Positions 33,345 to 45,600 of a stretch of DNA of 64,000 nt are shown piece after piece (position 1 is the first letter of the stretch; each line of letters begins with the position of its first letter). Origin of the DNA: Darksidea phi (lineage: Eukaryota; Ascomycota; Dothideomycetes; Pleosporales; Lentitheciaceae); assembly GCA_030770425.1 (NCBI GenBank), contig JASJFT010000022.1, positions 186,001 to 250,000 on the forward strand. The letters run 5' to 3'. A program made the translations under genes and the position numbers. The notes below the pieces were generated by a model. The model made no database searches, was not told where the DNA came from, and saw only the letters and a list, made by a program, of their open reading frames with translations.

Positions 33345-35252
33345 ATGGATGACAAGCCTCTAGCATGGATGCTAGACTATCTTTCCCCTTCTACGAGAAG
33401 AGCTCTAATGCGGGCGTTGTTCGCTGCGAATGTGTATACTGATGATAGTGGGGAACTCGTCGGATCGGATCCAGGCAAAGACCCGCGGTTCCGGAAGTTG
33501 GTGGAAGCTATTTTGTTCGGGAGAGAGTTTGTTTCAACGTATAATCTTGTCTTGCTAGGTGTTCTGGGAGTGTTTGCGGTATGCCATTGGAGGGAGAAAG
33601 TTGCATTGGGGAAGAGAAAGAGAAGGAGGAATGAAGGTATTGACAAGTCGGATGAAGAAGCTAATAAGGCGTGGTCGAGTTCTAGCAGCACAATTGAGGG
33701 GACTGCGACACCACCAGATGCGGTGCAGAAGAAGGGTAAACTGGTGGATGAGAGGAGTCCTTTACTCCCCAACAGAACGACTAAACGGAAAGCTCTAGGG
33801 ATCTGGAAAACGTACTACATCTTCAAGTCCTGGATGCAATACCAACTGCGTCCCATACCTATCATCAACAAGACACTGCCAACGAACGCTGTATCCCTCT
33901 TGGTCCTCGCCTACATCGCCCTCAACATCTTCTACAATTTCTACGCCATGCCAATGTCTCTGCAATACGTGTTCGTCTTCGCAGATCGCTGCGGTCTTAT
34001 CTTCTCCGCCAATCTACCGCTTCTGTACTTGCTTGCAGCGAAGAATCAACCCATAAAGCTTCTCACAGGATATTCATATGAGAGTTTGAATATCTTCCAT
34101 CGCAGGGTAGGAGAGCTAATGTGCTTTGAAGCACTGTTGCATTTTCTGGGCATGATGTTCACATGGTACGGGCTCTTGAGACGGCTCGGCTTCACGCTCG
34201 CTCGGTTCCTCTTCAATCGGCTTGTGATTCTAGGCATAGGGGCGTTTACCTCGTATCAAGTGCTATACTTCACCTCTCTCGGAAGCTTCCGGCAAAAGAT
34301 GTACGAGGTCTTCCTCGCAACACACATCGTCGTCCAAATCGCGGGGTTGACGTTCCTTTGGTTCCACTACCACACCTCCAGGCCCTATGTGGGAGTCTCT
34401 CTCATCATTTTCCTCTTCGACCGTCTCGTCTTCCGCCTAGGGTCAAACTCGAGCTCGCATATGGCCACTCTTACAGTACTCGAGGACGACGAAACGCTGG
34501 TGTTGTCTGCGAACTGGGACATAGCCGACCGCGGGCCGGCGCTCGGGTCGAAGAATATGAACAACGGATGGAACCCAAATGACCACGTCTTCGTCACCGT
34601 GCCGGCGCTTTCGCGAAAACATGCCCTGCAGGCTCACCCTTTCACAATCTTTTCGGCAGCGCCTACCACGGGGATCGACGGAGAGGGTAGACATGCGTGG
34701 TTCTCGCTTCTCATTCGCGCGCAAGCTCAGTCTAGTTTTACACGTACACTACTCGACTATGCTCGATCACATTCGCAGACACGCATCCGGCTCGATGGAC
34801 CATACGGCTCCTCGCATGCGCTCGACATCCTCTCTTCTTCCGACACTACAATCTTAGTAGCGGGTGGTTCAGGCATTGCAGTCGCATATCCACTCCTCTA
34901 CGCCCTTCTCCGACCCACTTCAACCGACCCCGAAATCGCAGACTCATCGAAAAGTGCAAATAAGGTCAAGCTCCTATGGATAACGCATTCTGCTTCGCAT
35001 ACTTCCTGGGTCCCTGAAGATAAGATGAAGGAGCTCCAGGACTGGGGCTTGGAGCTCCTCATCCCGCCCCCGACATCAATCGCCGGCCGTCCAGACGTTC
35101 CTTTCATCATCAACGAATGGACCAGCAACGGCAGAACGGGTATCGTTGTAAGTGGACCGGAGGGGTTGGTGCGAGATGTGCGGAATACATGCGCAGATCT
35201 CATCTCACAAGGCGTAGATGTAAAGCTGCAGGTTGAGAAGTTTGGCTGGTGA
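33345..35252 (+). CDS. Ferric/cupric reductase, transmembrane (FRE family)
   Basis: Flavocytochrome b reductase that moves electrons from NADPH through FAD and two haems to reduce extracellular Fe(III) or Cu(II). Single exon, 635 residues from the first ATG; upstream codons in frame offer only GTG. The membrane domain carries the paired haem histidines, each pair 14 residues apart: H252/H266 and H327/H341. The FAD site is HPFTIFS (H431), followed by GPYG, the NADPH loop AGGSGIAVAYP (about 506-516) and VSGPEGLVRDVR near the end. A basic, Ser-rich cytosolic loop sits at about residues 83-150. There is no cleavable signal peptide. The promoter has a GATA site suited to iron repression. Whether iron or copper is the main substrate cannot be told. 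Confidence 0.93.
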   Translation: MDDKPLAWMLDYLSPSTRRALMRALFAANVYTDDSGELVGSDPGKDPRFRKLVEAILFGREFVSTYNLVLLGVLGVFAVCHWREKVALGKRKRRRNEGIDKSDEEANKAWSSSSSTIEGTATPPDAVQKKGKLVDERSPLLPNRTTKRKALGIWKTYYIFKSWMQYQLRPIPIINKTLPTNAVSLLVLAYIALNIFYNFYAMPMSLQYVFVFADRCGLIFSANLPLLYLLAAKNQPIKLLTGYSYESLNIFHRRVGELMCFEALLHFLGMMFTWYGLLRRLGFTLARFLFNRLVILGIGAFTSYQVLYFTSLGSFRQKMYEVFLATHIVVQIAGLTFLWFHYHTSRPYVGVSLIIFLFDRLVFRLGSNSSSHMATLTVLEDDETLVLSANWDIADRGPALGSKNMNNGWNPNDHVFVTVPALSRKHALQAHPFTIFSAAPTTGIDGEGRHAWFSLLIRAQAQSSFTRTLLDYARSHSQTRIRLDGPYGSSHALDILSSSDTTILVAGGSGIAVAYPLLYALLRPTSTDPEIADSSKSANKVKLLWITHSASHTSWVPEDKMKELQDWGLELLIPPPTSIAGRPDVPFIINEWTSNGRTGIVVSGPEGLVRDVRNTCADLISQGVDVKLQVEKFGW

Positions 35253-35723
35253 CATTTGCCTCCAAAAATTACATCATGTTTGTTTCTGGGATACGTGGTT
35301 GCTTGGTTTACATGGAGTGTTAAAGCGGCGTTACATTTCTCGTTTGGCACGCGGGCACGGCGTTACAGGGACACAGCATACGAAGTACTAGATCGTGCCC
35401 CTTGCATCGGAGGTCTCGTGGTAGACAGCTGCACGATTCTGTGGAACTATTAGTAGATCCGGCATATATATATGTATTGCAACGTTGCACAGCAGAAGCG
35501 GGTGCAGCATGATTTGGGGTCACAGGTCGACGTTGTGACATATATCCGCACTGTGCTGGTACTCATGTTTCATTCTTATGTAGTGTAAGCGATGCCCAAT
35601 TTGTGAGAGATGCATCTCAGACTCAGTGACGGACCGTACAATACAGTACACGTGTCCCAATCTCTTTCCTTCCCAAACGCAATCCATATCATCTCCATCC
35701 CATATCGTACAGCAGCCATCAAT
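35253..35723. other. Intergenic, convergent 3' flanks
   Basis: Holds a short alternating AT run near 35465. No gene recognised. Confidence 0.5.
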
Positions 35724-36299
35724 CTACTTTGTAGCACCCTCAGGCTGCTGCTTCTTAATGCCCACAGCCTCGCCACCCGACTTCGTAGTATCGCTCACCA
35801 TACTACCAGCAGCTAGAACCAGTCAACACCTATCCACTATTCATCTCCGCCAATCCGCCAATCCGCACGACCAAATCCACCACCGTCACCACGGAGCATC
35901 TATGACGTACCCTTCGTAGTATCCCCCAAACCACCCGTAACACCCGTCACGGTATCTCCGACGCCCTTGCCCAGGCCCGAGACCGCGTTGCCGGCCGTGT
36001 TGGTCACACCCGAGACGCCTTTGCCGAGGGTGTCGGTTGCGGAGCCGAGAGTGTTGCCTGTCTTGTGTTAGATGGCTTGTTGGTGGTGAGGGAGTGTCAG
36101 CGTGTGGAGGGAGGTGAGAGCGTACCGAGGCCGCCTGCGGCGGTGCCGAAGAAGCCTGGAGGAAGAGTGTCAGGTAGACTCTTTTATAGTATAATGTGTG
36201 CTTTTTGGGGATGAAGTGAGTAGGGAATCAGCCACGCAAGCCAGTGGCCCGCCCAGCGTTCAACTCACCTTTCTTCTGTTCCTGAGATTGGTCCGACAT
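35724..36299 (-). CDS. Small Gly/Thr-rich 11-mer repeat protein (LEA-like)
   Basis: Four exons with introns at 36156-36268, 36058-36125 and 35813-35910; 98 residues. All three introns are phase 1 and split a GGN or GCN codon, so the internal exons are symmetric. After MSDQSQEQKKGFFGTAA the chain divides into six consecutive 11-residue units (for example GGLGNTLGSAT, DTLGKGVSGVT, NTAGNAVSGLG), with Gly at position 4 in the first five and at position 9 in units 2-5. A polar Lys/Gln tail ends the protein. It has no Cys, no membrane segment and very few aromatics. Eleven-residue periodicity is typical of LEA-type and synuclein-like amphipathic helices. A stress or membrane-surface role is inference; I cannot name the family. 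Confidence 0.82.
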
Positions 36300-37500
36300 G
36301 TTGATTGATTTCGGATACGTAGTTTTTGTATAGATGAATGGGTTGAGTTCGAGTTCGAGTGGTTGGTCGTAATGGTTACTGTTTATGTGGTTCCCCATAT
36401 GATGCGTTCAACCCGCCCACACCTATGACGTAGTCCGCCCCTCACGGCTGGCGACACTATTACTCACACCACCCAGCCACACCGGGACTACTTCCAATTA
36501 CTATGGCGCAGTTATCACATCATCGGCAGGGGAGGTCGCTGGGGTAATTCTTTTTGGAGCTGTTTACTACGTACAGCTAGATAGTACACAGAGAAGGCAC
36601 CTAAGATCAAGCCATGTGTAGTCCGAGTTGCCGGCATAACAACCCATCTGACAGGCATCTTTTCCCACGTTCCAAGAAGACCAACAGACTATGTCTATTC
36701 TCTGGCTCAGGCAGCAAAGCTCTGTTGCATCAATGTTGTGAGTTCTTGATTAGGCTTCAAGTACATCCCACACCACCACCGGAATACACATCGCATAGGA
36801 GCATTGAATGAAGTTACCACTTTATTCTAGATTAAAACAAGCTATACACACAAAGAACTCTACGCGTTCATACCATCGTCTCACTCTGCAATAACTCTCA
36901 CATGATGCCGAAGCAATCTCTTGCTTCATCTTTCCTATCCATTTCATGCCCACGCCCACCATTTTGCACCGTCACTCTCGCGAAAGAAGCTGAAATGACA
37001 AAGGGTACTTTGAAGGAAGAGGAAATATATAGGAACATACTCTCTTCGCGCGAAAACCCCACGGTAGACCCCCCGCGCTCTAAAACCCGTTGCCTAAAAA
37101 CACAAGGTACAGAAAGAAGAAGGTAAGAAGGTATAGAGGAAGCGTCCAAAGCCGCCGTAGCTCCGTAATGAAGCTGCTTGGGGCAAGAAGGTACGTGGAG
37201 GCACCCATTAGAGCCGACTGATCCGGAACGCCAATGATGAAGCCCCGAGGAAAACGCATATATGACTCGCGGTGAAGGAACAGGCTAGGAAACAACCTTG
37301 GTTGTATCCCTTCTCCTGTCCTTTTGGGAGCTCGCCGACCCGAACTTTTGGAAGTAATGCCGAATTAAGGAAACCCCGCGAAATGCAATGCAATGCGCGC
37401 AAAATGCTCCGTCTATGCAACAGATTATTACCGCGCGCGATGTCTATAGGTATAATCGCGCGCACTCGAAAGACCTCTCAAGAGGCAGCAGAGACGGTTC
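36300..37500. other. 1.2-kb intergenic region
   Basis: Promoter side of the repeat protein gene and 3' flank of eIF4G. Short overlapping frames only; no RNA gene recognised. Confidence 0.5.
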
Positions 37501-40500
37501 TCACTCGGAAGGCTTGGCCTCGACTGCCGGCGACTTGGATCGGGAGAGACCCGCCCTGCCTGGAGGTGGGGATGAGGCGGTCGAGGGTGGAGAGCCAACT
37601 TCGCCGGCGCCCTCACTGTCAAGGCTCATGAGCGCACTATGAAGATGTTAATATCGATGAGCGCGTAAATATATGCCATAGGACGGTATTACCTGAAAGA
37701 ATTCGCGTGAGACGTTGAATCCTTCTCCTTCTGAACGGGAGGAGTACCCGTCCGCGAGGAGGCACCAGATTCATCGCCGCGCCCCATCAGACTACCTCCG
37801 GGACCAAGACCACGGCGCCCGCTGTTGCTACGGTTGCCCAGCATGCTAGGACCAAGCGTAGCACTGCCCATGTTGCGTCCAGACGCACCCTTGGACAACT
37901 TGCGCAGGTCATCCATTTGCACACGTCCAGTGGGGAAGTCCTGAGGGGGTAGCGCGCCACTGCTTGAAAACGAGCGAGCGTCTCCTCGGCCCATGTGAGG
38001 GCGTGGACCGCCGCGCTGGTTTGAGCGTTGTCGTTCCATTTCGGCGGCCTGCTGAGCCGCGGCAGCTTCTTGATGGATCTCGGCCAGTGTTTTCGGACCT
38101 GGAAATACAAGTTAGTAGATGTTTTGGTCGGTGCTGTAAAGAATGCTTACCCTTTGATTGGCCCTTCTTGTCATGCCAGTTAGCCTTGCGCAAGTCGCAC
38201 AAGTCCAAGAGCATGAATTTTTGGCGCGATGGAAGGCCCTCCATGTTCATGATCTTTTCGATCCTGTCAAAGTACATGGCCAGCATTTTTGGTCCTGTCT
38301 CATGTTGTGACATGGTGCCTCCGATAGTGACTAGCAACTTCGAAAGTGACTCCACGGCAGACTCGTCCGGCGCACCCTCGAAATCAAGCAGCTTGAGCAC
38401 ACACTCGTGCATGATTCGCTAAATTATTAGCATATACATTATAGAAAATCGAAAAGAGGAATACTCACCAAAGTCAGCATACCGAGTTTGTATCTAAACA
38501 AATTAGCATTCATCCAACGGGACTTTGGAAGATGGAGCTACTTACAGTTCACCGATGAACTGGATCAAACCAAGGCCACGGCGTTTTGCAGCGGCCGCAA
38601 CGTAATACTCATCAGAGAGCAGGGCTGCCTCGCCCTCGCCTTCTGGCTTCTCGGGGAGGTTTATTGACCAACCTTCTGAAGGAGGGAATAAAAGTCAGTA
38701 AAGCTTGATACGGTGGGGGTGGGTACCTGTATGTCTCAACCAAGCAAACGTCTTTCGCGAATGATGTTTGCTTCTGGTGAGATATACACTTTGTACACCA
38801 AGATGACGAGGCGAATGCTTACTCTCGAATTCTTCTTGACAGCGATTCAAAAGGTATTTGCGGAACAGCGCGCCGCCTACGATAGGCTCACCCGCCTTGT
38901 TGACGACATTCTCGTCACGAATATCTGTGCTCATGGTGTTCAACATGCGCGCGCAGAACTTCGCGTACATGCTAGACCAATGTTGTTCGTCGCAGGCCTT
39001 CTCGAAAGTGAGTTGAATAACCTGTCTAAGCGTTCTGCCGTCCTGCTCGTCCTTGCTCTGTGCCGCAATCTCGAGAATTTGATCGGAAATCTTGTCGAAC
39101 TTCTCCGGAGTCATTTTGTTCAATGCTGCTTTCACCTTACGCTGGACCTAAAAGGTGGAGAAACGGGTTAGCGAATGTCTTGGACTTAGTAAACGTACCC
39201 CGAGGTTACTCACCATGTCTGGCGGCATATGTCCACCAGGAGGGGCAGCACTTGTAGCACCGCGACTGAGACTGAGTGGCTGCCAGCCGGTTGATGTTCG
39301 TTCAATCGGCTTGAGGTCCATTCCCTGAGTCAGTGGCATGGACTTGTCATCTTTTGCGGAAGGTCGATCAGGTCCTCGGCGGCTTCCACGGCCTCGGCTA
39401 CTTCCTACCCTCGGAGAGTGCGGCTGCGCTTGACCCATATTCTGGAACGATGAGGAGCGGGCCATTTGAACAGGGAACCCGCCGCCGGACCTTCCAGCAG
39501 CTGGTACAAACTGAGCCAGCGGATTCGTCATCGGGCCGCGACCACCAGTGGCTGAATTGAAACGTTGTTCAGAGGTTGTGCCAGGGGGAAGAGTGCGGCC
39601 ACCACTGGAGAAACCGCCTTGGAAGGAACCCATGGGGCCGGCACCACCGCCAGCACCACGGCTCGGTTGCCTACTGCCCATACCCATAGATGGTGTGCGA
39701 GCTGATTGGGGGCGAGCAGAATCACTAGAATCTCCAACAGTCTCCCGGAGCTTCATGTCCCATTCCGGACCGGGCTTTTCTTTGAATATCTTTGGGATAT
39801 AGTGGTTAGCAAATGTCTTAGAGGTAGTATTTGTGACTAGGTTTACTCACTGTTTGGAATTGCATAAGGAAAGCGAGGTCATAAGTATGTCGAGCCTTAC
39901 CCTTGCCGGGGTTCAAGGCAGGGTTGGGGGATCGAATACCCTCGGGGTAATTGATGGCATCGTTCTGGACGGCTAGGAAACGAGCGCTCTTCAAGCTTTG
40001 CATACCCGCCGTCATTGGAGCGGGCTCAATCTGAGCCGTCGTTTCGAGCTTCAACGGTAACGGTTTCTGCTTGGCAGAAGGCTTGGCTGAGGTTGGGGGT
40101 GTAGGAGGAGTAGGCTCGACGGAAGGCGGTTCTGGTTGATTGGCAGCAGGGCCGAGTTTGGACTTGGCTAAAGAAGCAAACAAAGCCTCGCGCTCTTTAG
40201 CTTGCTCTGCGGTCTCACTCGATGTCTTTGCAGCTTCAAGCTCCTCAGCCTCGCGTTCCAATTGCTTAAGACGTTTCTCTTCTTCGATCGCGTCTTGACG
40301 GGCCTTCTCTTCCTTTTCTTTCTTGGCCTTCTCGGCATACGCAGCCTCACGCGCCGCTTCTTCTCTGTCAGCCGCTTCCATCTCGGCAATCATGCGCTCC
40401 ATCTCCTCCTCTTCGAATCGCTTCTTTTCTTCTTCGTCGGCTTTGGCCTTCTCTTCGGCTGCCTTAGCCTCCGCGGCAGCTTTCTCGGCAGCAAGCCTCT

Positions 40501-42646
40501 CTTCCTCTTCCTTCCTAGCGGCTTCCTCGGCCTCTTCCTTCTGCCTGAGTTCAGCAGCCTCTTTGTCGGATTTTTCCTTCGCTTCCACGGCGGCTTGGTC
40601 CTTGGTCTTTTGCTCGGCAGCAAGGTTTTCCTTGAACTGTTTAACGAAGGCTTCTTTAATCTCTTTGTCTGTCCTCGCTGCAACGCTCTCGGTGCGGCTG
40701 TGGGTAGACTCGGGTCGCGGTGGAGGAGTCGGTGTGGCGACAATGGCTGGAGACTTGGGCTGGGCGGGGGGTGCAGCCGGTGCGGGAGAGGCGGGCTTTT
40801 GCCCCTTGAAGTCTATCTCTGTTCCGTCGGGCGCTTTGATCACAATTTTCTTGGATTTGCTTGGGATGGCGAAGTTCGTGGAGGCAGGTGCTGGGCTACC
40901 GGACACACTGGGTGTGTGTGCATGTGAAGTGTTCACATTCGTCATTGCCGGGGTAGAGGGCTGGGCTACAGCTGATGATGGTCGCTCAGACATGTTCGAA
41001 GGAGTGCGGATCATGCCTTGGGCTTGCGGAGGTTGGCCATACCCGCCCTGCATGGGCTGGTATGGACCCTGATGGGGAAAGCTATGGCCTCGGCCGGGTG
41101 ACGCTGGGACGGGAGGAGCATACATGCTCTGGCCCAAACCCTGTTGCATCCCGTAGCCTTGGTTGCCATAGTTTTGACCGTAATAGGCATTGTATGGATC
41201 CATATGAGGAGGACCATACATATTCTGATGTTGAACTTCTGTTAGAAGTTGCTCGTTGCTATAGTTAAGAGAGAAAGGAGGGTCGATAGGGTCAAGAAAA
41301 GCAGTCGACGAGTCGCGAGGCAGCCGAAACAAGGTCTGCGCCGTGGTCGTCGAGCTGATGGGATTAAGGAAAGCTACCGACGAGTCCCGACGCTGCCGGA
41401 ATGAAGACGGCGTTGAAACTGCAGCGGTGGTACGGAAAGAAGGGGAAGGTAGCAGTACCCGAGAAGCACGCCCTGCCTGAGCGGGCTTGCTGAACTCGGA
41501 GGCTGTAGAAGACATGGAAATATTGGAGGGTATACGAACCTGTTGAGGGTATTGTCCGCCGTACATCTGGGGGTTCCCAATGTACGCTTGTTGCTGATGC
41601 ATAGCAGCAGCCGACATGTGTGGCGACCGAGGGTGGCGGAAGGGTGAGCCTTGCATGTTGGCTTGAGGCTGAAAAGCCGGAGGCATTCCGGCAGGTCCGC
41701 GCTGTTGGTTAGGTAGGGGGCGAAAAGTTGTGGGTGAAGGGCGTCCCATTTGCGGATACTGGTTGTATCCGCGTCCGCGACCGCCGTTAGGAGGATATCC
41801 TCGATCTATGTTTTGATTGCTGATATCACTGTGCGCCGACTGGGAGCTCTCACGTCGCAGATGCTGTGCTTGCGGGAGAGTGTTTGCTTGAGGGGGCATG
41901 GAAATCGGGCGGGACTGGGTTGTATAAGTAAAAAAACCAATTTCTCGAGGTCCGCGCGCTTCTGGTGGGAAACTTACGTTGGGTTCCGCGCTGTCACTTC
42001 CGCCACCGAAAACGAGGTTCGGGCGCGTTGGCAGGGTGTCGGGCTTCCCACCGCTGGCGATAGGCGTGGGAATGGGCGACGGTGAATGCGCTGGGGAGGC
42101 CACGCGCGGGTTCGGTACCTGCGGGTTGAGGCTCTGGCCCTGTGGGTAGTGGGGCGCTGCGTGTGAAGGCGCGGGTGTGCCGGCGAGTGAACCGAAGGTG
42201 AGGTTTGAGGGGGCGCGGCTGCTCGCAACGGGGCCGCCGTTGGGAATGTACCCACTGGTGCCGGCGGCGCTGATGGTAACAGACGACTTACGGCTGTGGT
42301 CGCCCTGCGGCGGGGCGCCGTTGGAGCCGCTGCTGTTCACGATGGTCGGACCCATGGCGGGCACTGCAGGTTTGATGGGGTTGCTGCCGTTCACTGGCGA
42401 AATGGACGCGCGCTTGCCATGCTGTGCGTTCTGCGGACCCCCCACTGCCACGGGCGGCGCTGCACTGGACGCGATCGGAGGAGACGAAATCTTCTTGGTC
42501 GCGTTGGCGTACGAGCTGCGGGCAGTGGGCGGAGCCGGACCAGCGGCCACGTTGGCGGACAGTCCCGGGGCGGGTGAAGTCGCGGCAGCAGCGGTCTGGG
42601 AGGCGGCAATAGGCGGGTTCTGCGCGTTCGAGATGGATGCACTCAT
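37501..42646 (-). CDS. Translation initiation factor eIF4G
   Basis: Scaffold that links eIF4E, eIF4A and poly(A)-binding protein to recruit the 40S subunit. Introns at 41915-41977 (63 bp, in-frame), 39790-39850, 39148-39213, 38676-38822, 38494-38545, 38419-38468, 38099-38150 and 37637-37692; phases close, giving 1532 residues. The N-terminal 500 residues are Pro/Ser/Gln-rich. KIVIKAPDGTEIDF is a conserved fungal block, followed by a long Glu/Ala/Lys charged helix. The eIF4E-binding site is YDLAFLM (Y901, Y-x4-L-phi). A Gly/Arg-rich linker (exon 39214-39789) leads to the MIF4G domain from about residue 1104 (KMTPEKFDKISDQIL, IGELYKLGMLT across a 25-nt exon). The end is SR/RGG-like. A 234-bp in-frame stretch at 41225-41458 may be a further intron, which would leave 1454 residues. 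Confidence 0.93.
41288..41403 (-). repeat. Imperfect direct repeat within eIF4G gene
   Basis: Two copies of about 44 bp, roughly 72 bp apart, which in the eIF4G frame read FRQRRDSSVAFLNPI and FRLPRDSSTAFLDPI. Both lie inside the possible intron 41225-41458. Confidence 0.7.
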
Positions 42647-45600
42647 TAGAAGTCCGGGGGGGTTGGCGGTCGTGAGGGCGTGGAGGTGCGAGGTGCGAGG
42701 TGCGGCGTGTTGCAGTGCGACGGTCGCTGAATCTCAGATCCACGACTCTGTGGTGTGCGAGGGGCGCGGTATTAAGGCGTCTGCCGAAGCGCGACTCGCT
42801 GCAGAAAGGAGTGGAGGTGGAGTTGAGGGGAGAGGGTCTGCTCCTAGAAAAAAGGGCGACTGGGCTACCGGGGCGCCTTCACTGCGAGAGTGAGCGGGAC
42901 CGCGACAGGTGCCTCGGGGACGGATCTCGACAGAGGACTCTGCGAAATCGACGAGCGGCTCGTGTGAATTCTCACGGAGCCAGCTGCGGGATGCGAGTGT
43001 TGGGTCTTCGTGATGAAGAAGGTGTGGGAGGGAGAAATGAGGCCAACGCAAATTTCTTGAGAAGTTCGGCCGGCTCGCTTGCGGACAAGGATTACACCCC
43101 TGGGCGACGGCGACGACTACCTATCGTCGTGATGAGACTGGCCTGGCGGGCCAACCCACCGCTTCAGCTGCTTATTACGCCCATGAATCGCAATTGGTTT
43201 GCCTCTGCGTGCTGTCCGTTCCACGAAACAGTCATTCGCGCTGGAGAGCCCGTTATTTTGCTGCGGACGCCCGCCTGCGCTGCCCGTCTGCCTGGCCATG
43301 CAGCGCTGAGGTAATGCGTCACCACCATGTGCGTCTGCAGACGATGACTCTATGCAGCGGCCTTGCGCCCCCCTCACTGCAGTCCATGGATGCAAAGGGG
43401 ACGGCGAGGGACGATGACGGCCGGCAGTCCGGTAATCTCTCCAAAGCGTGCCTTCGCCGCCCAGCGACATGCGCGCAGACGCGCCGACGTGTTGCAGAGA
43501 TCTATATCTGCCCGCTGCCCGCACGCCCTTTCGAGTACCGGACCAGGCCAGCGGGAGAGATATCTCAAACATTATTAGCTGCCTTGTCGGCGCTGCTGTC
43601 TCAGCGCGCTCTGAGCGTCGCATCGTCCCACGCACGCGCAGCACAGGGGAGAACATACGCGGCGCAGCCATGGTTCTTTGGATGGAACCCCCCAACAAGC
43701 ATGCAGACTGATGGCCCTCGAACAATACCGTCGTGTCTTTCAGCCCTGTCTGCAGCGATCCTCGACCTCGAAACATCAGAAAGCGCAGGCCTCACATGTG
43801 CATGCAGCCCAATGCATAATGACGATGCTTTTCTTTTTATGACTGCCATCTTACCTCATGCGTGCTTAACTCCGCCAATCACGTCGCCCAGAAGGCCGGA
43901 TACGGAGCGATTGCCCCTATTTGCACAATCGATAAGACGGGCCTACCGTCGCCACAGCAATCTCCATCTCGCCTTACGTCTCGCCTTACGCCATCACTAG
44001 TTGCTTCTAGAAAGACGAATAAATTGTGGCGCAAATCGACGACGGTCGACAGTTTCACGCTGGAACTCCGCCGTCCTCATCCCACTCTGCCCTCGACACT
44101 CTCTGCGACATGTTGCTACAGGGAGCCGCGGTATTCTGGGACTCAACCGCACGCTGGGGAGCCTGTTGCCTACGCTTCATGCACATTCCACTCAACACCT
44201 CCATTAGCTCCAGTCGAGAACCACGATATTGCCAGAATACTGACTCGAGCGGGAACACAGCGGCCACTGGCCGTTAGAAAGCGGTGCCATAACGTTCACG
44301 CCGCCGCCCGTAGTGCAGAAAGCTGCCGTGCCATGGCCATTGGCTCTGCGCCCGGCACCTGGGACGAAGCGGGAACAGTCCACCTCCGAGTCAACGCCCC
44401 AAACATGCTACGAAACTCAGGGCTACTGTTGTGGAATGCTGCGAACCGTCAGGCACGATAGCGGACCGAAGGCGCTGCCCACGATGGCCGTGCGACCCAC
44501 TTCACTGCGTCTGCGTCTTGTTGTCTGGGTATGGATGGGCTTGTTCGTACGCTTATGGACGCTGTCGGTTGGTGGTGTGCGATGGGAACGCTGGGGATGC
44601 TGGGGACGCTGGGAATCTATTTGTGGGTTGAAACCGACTGTGACATGTGACTGCGAGGCTTGCAACTGTGACTGGAAGATGACGGCCGCATGCGCACGCA
44701 TCATCCATGGCTTGCTCGCCGCTTTTCCTGCCTTTTCGGTTGAAATTTCCTTTTTGTTCCTCCCGCAAGCCACATCTTGCTGGTGGGTTTGGAAAAGGGC
44801 TGGGACGGACGGAGCATTTCCTTTCACTCGCCGATAGGCGGAAGCGAGACTGTCCATCCAAGCAGACGGCCGGAACTGTGGTGCCTCACCACCTCTTATC
44901 TTTTTTCGTCGGAAAGAAACATCCCTCCTACCGCAAGCCTCGGGCGGAGCAAACCGTAGGTCGATCCCCGTCCATTGGCGCAAGCTTCGGGAATCAACGA
45001 CCTGCAAGCTGTAACCCTTGCAGCGACCATCGCCGGGCACTACGGAACGCCTCACCAGTGCCTTTTGATCCTCCCTCAAGCCACCGCAAGCCCCGCTGGC
45101 GCAAGAAGAGGCAGGCCGTATGCTGACTCCAACACCAGTGATTGCTGCAACGGCTCTCGTCGTCGCTTTTGCTGGACGCGCGAAGGACGTCGCGCGAGAA
45201 ATAAATATGCCGCACTCGCCTCGGCATCAAGTGTTGCACAAGTTCGGCACTCTGGTGCATATCGCTTTCCTCGCTTCCGCGCTGCGTTCTCTCGTCATTT
45301 GCATAAGTATCGATGCCTAACGCAGCAGGTCCGGTCGCCTCGACTCACATGTGAACGAGTGCCAGATGTCGTCGCTGGATGGCTCCGATGCCGCACGTGA
45401 CCTCGTATTTAGCCAGCGCAAACGCACCAATCACGCCGCAACAAGCATCTGCTCCGTTCCCGAAGGGGAAAGTATCATCCCACAACGGCCTAACCTGATC
45501 TGCGCCAATCGCATCACCGGAAGGAACACCATCGTGGAGGGAGATGGTACATCGGTACTGCGCACAGGACGTAACTCCGGACCCCACGAAACCCGCTGTT

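Noticed and set aside
40202..41072. Two long plus-strand frames opposite eIF4G
   Set aside because: They mirror the Glu/Ala/Lys-rich coding repeat of eIF4G; hydrophobic composition comes from the complement of charged codons.
43194..44000. 268-codon open frame on the plus strand in the gene-free zone
   Set aside because: No domain, composition typical of chance frames in GC-rich DNA, and overlapping frames of similar length on both strands.
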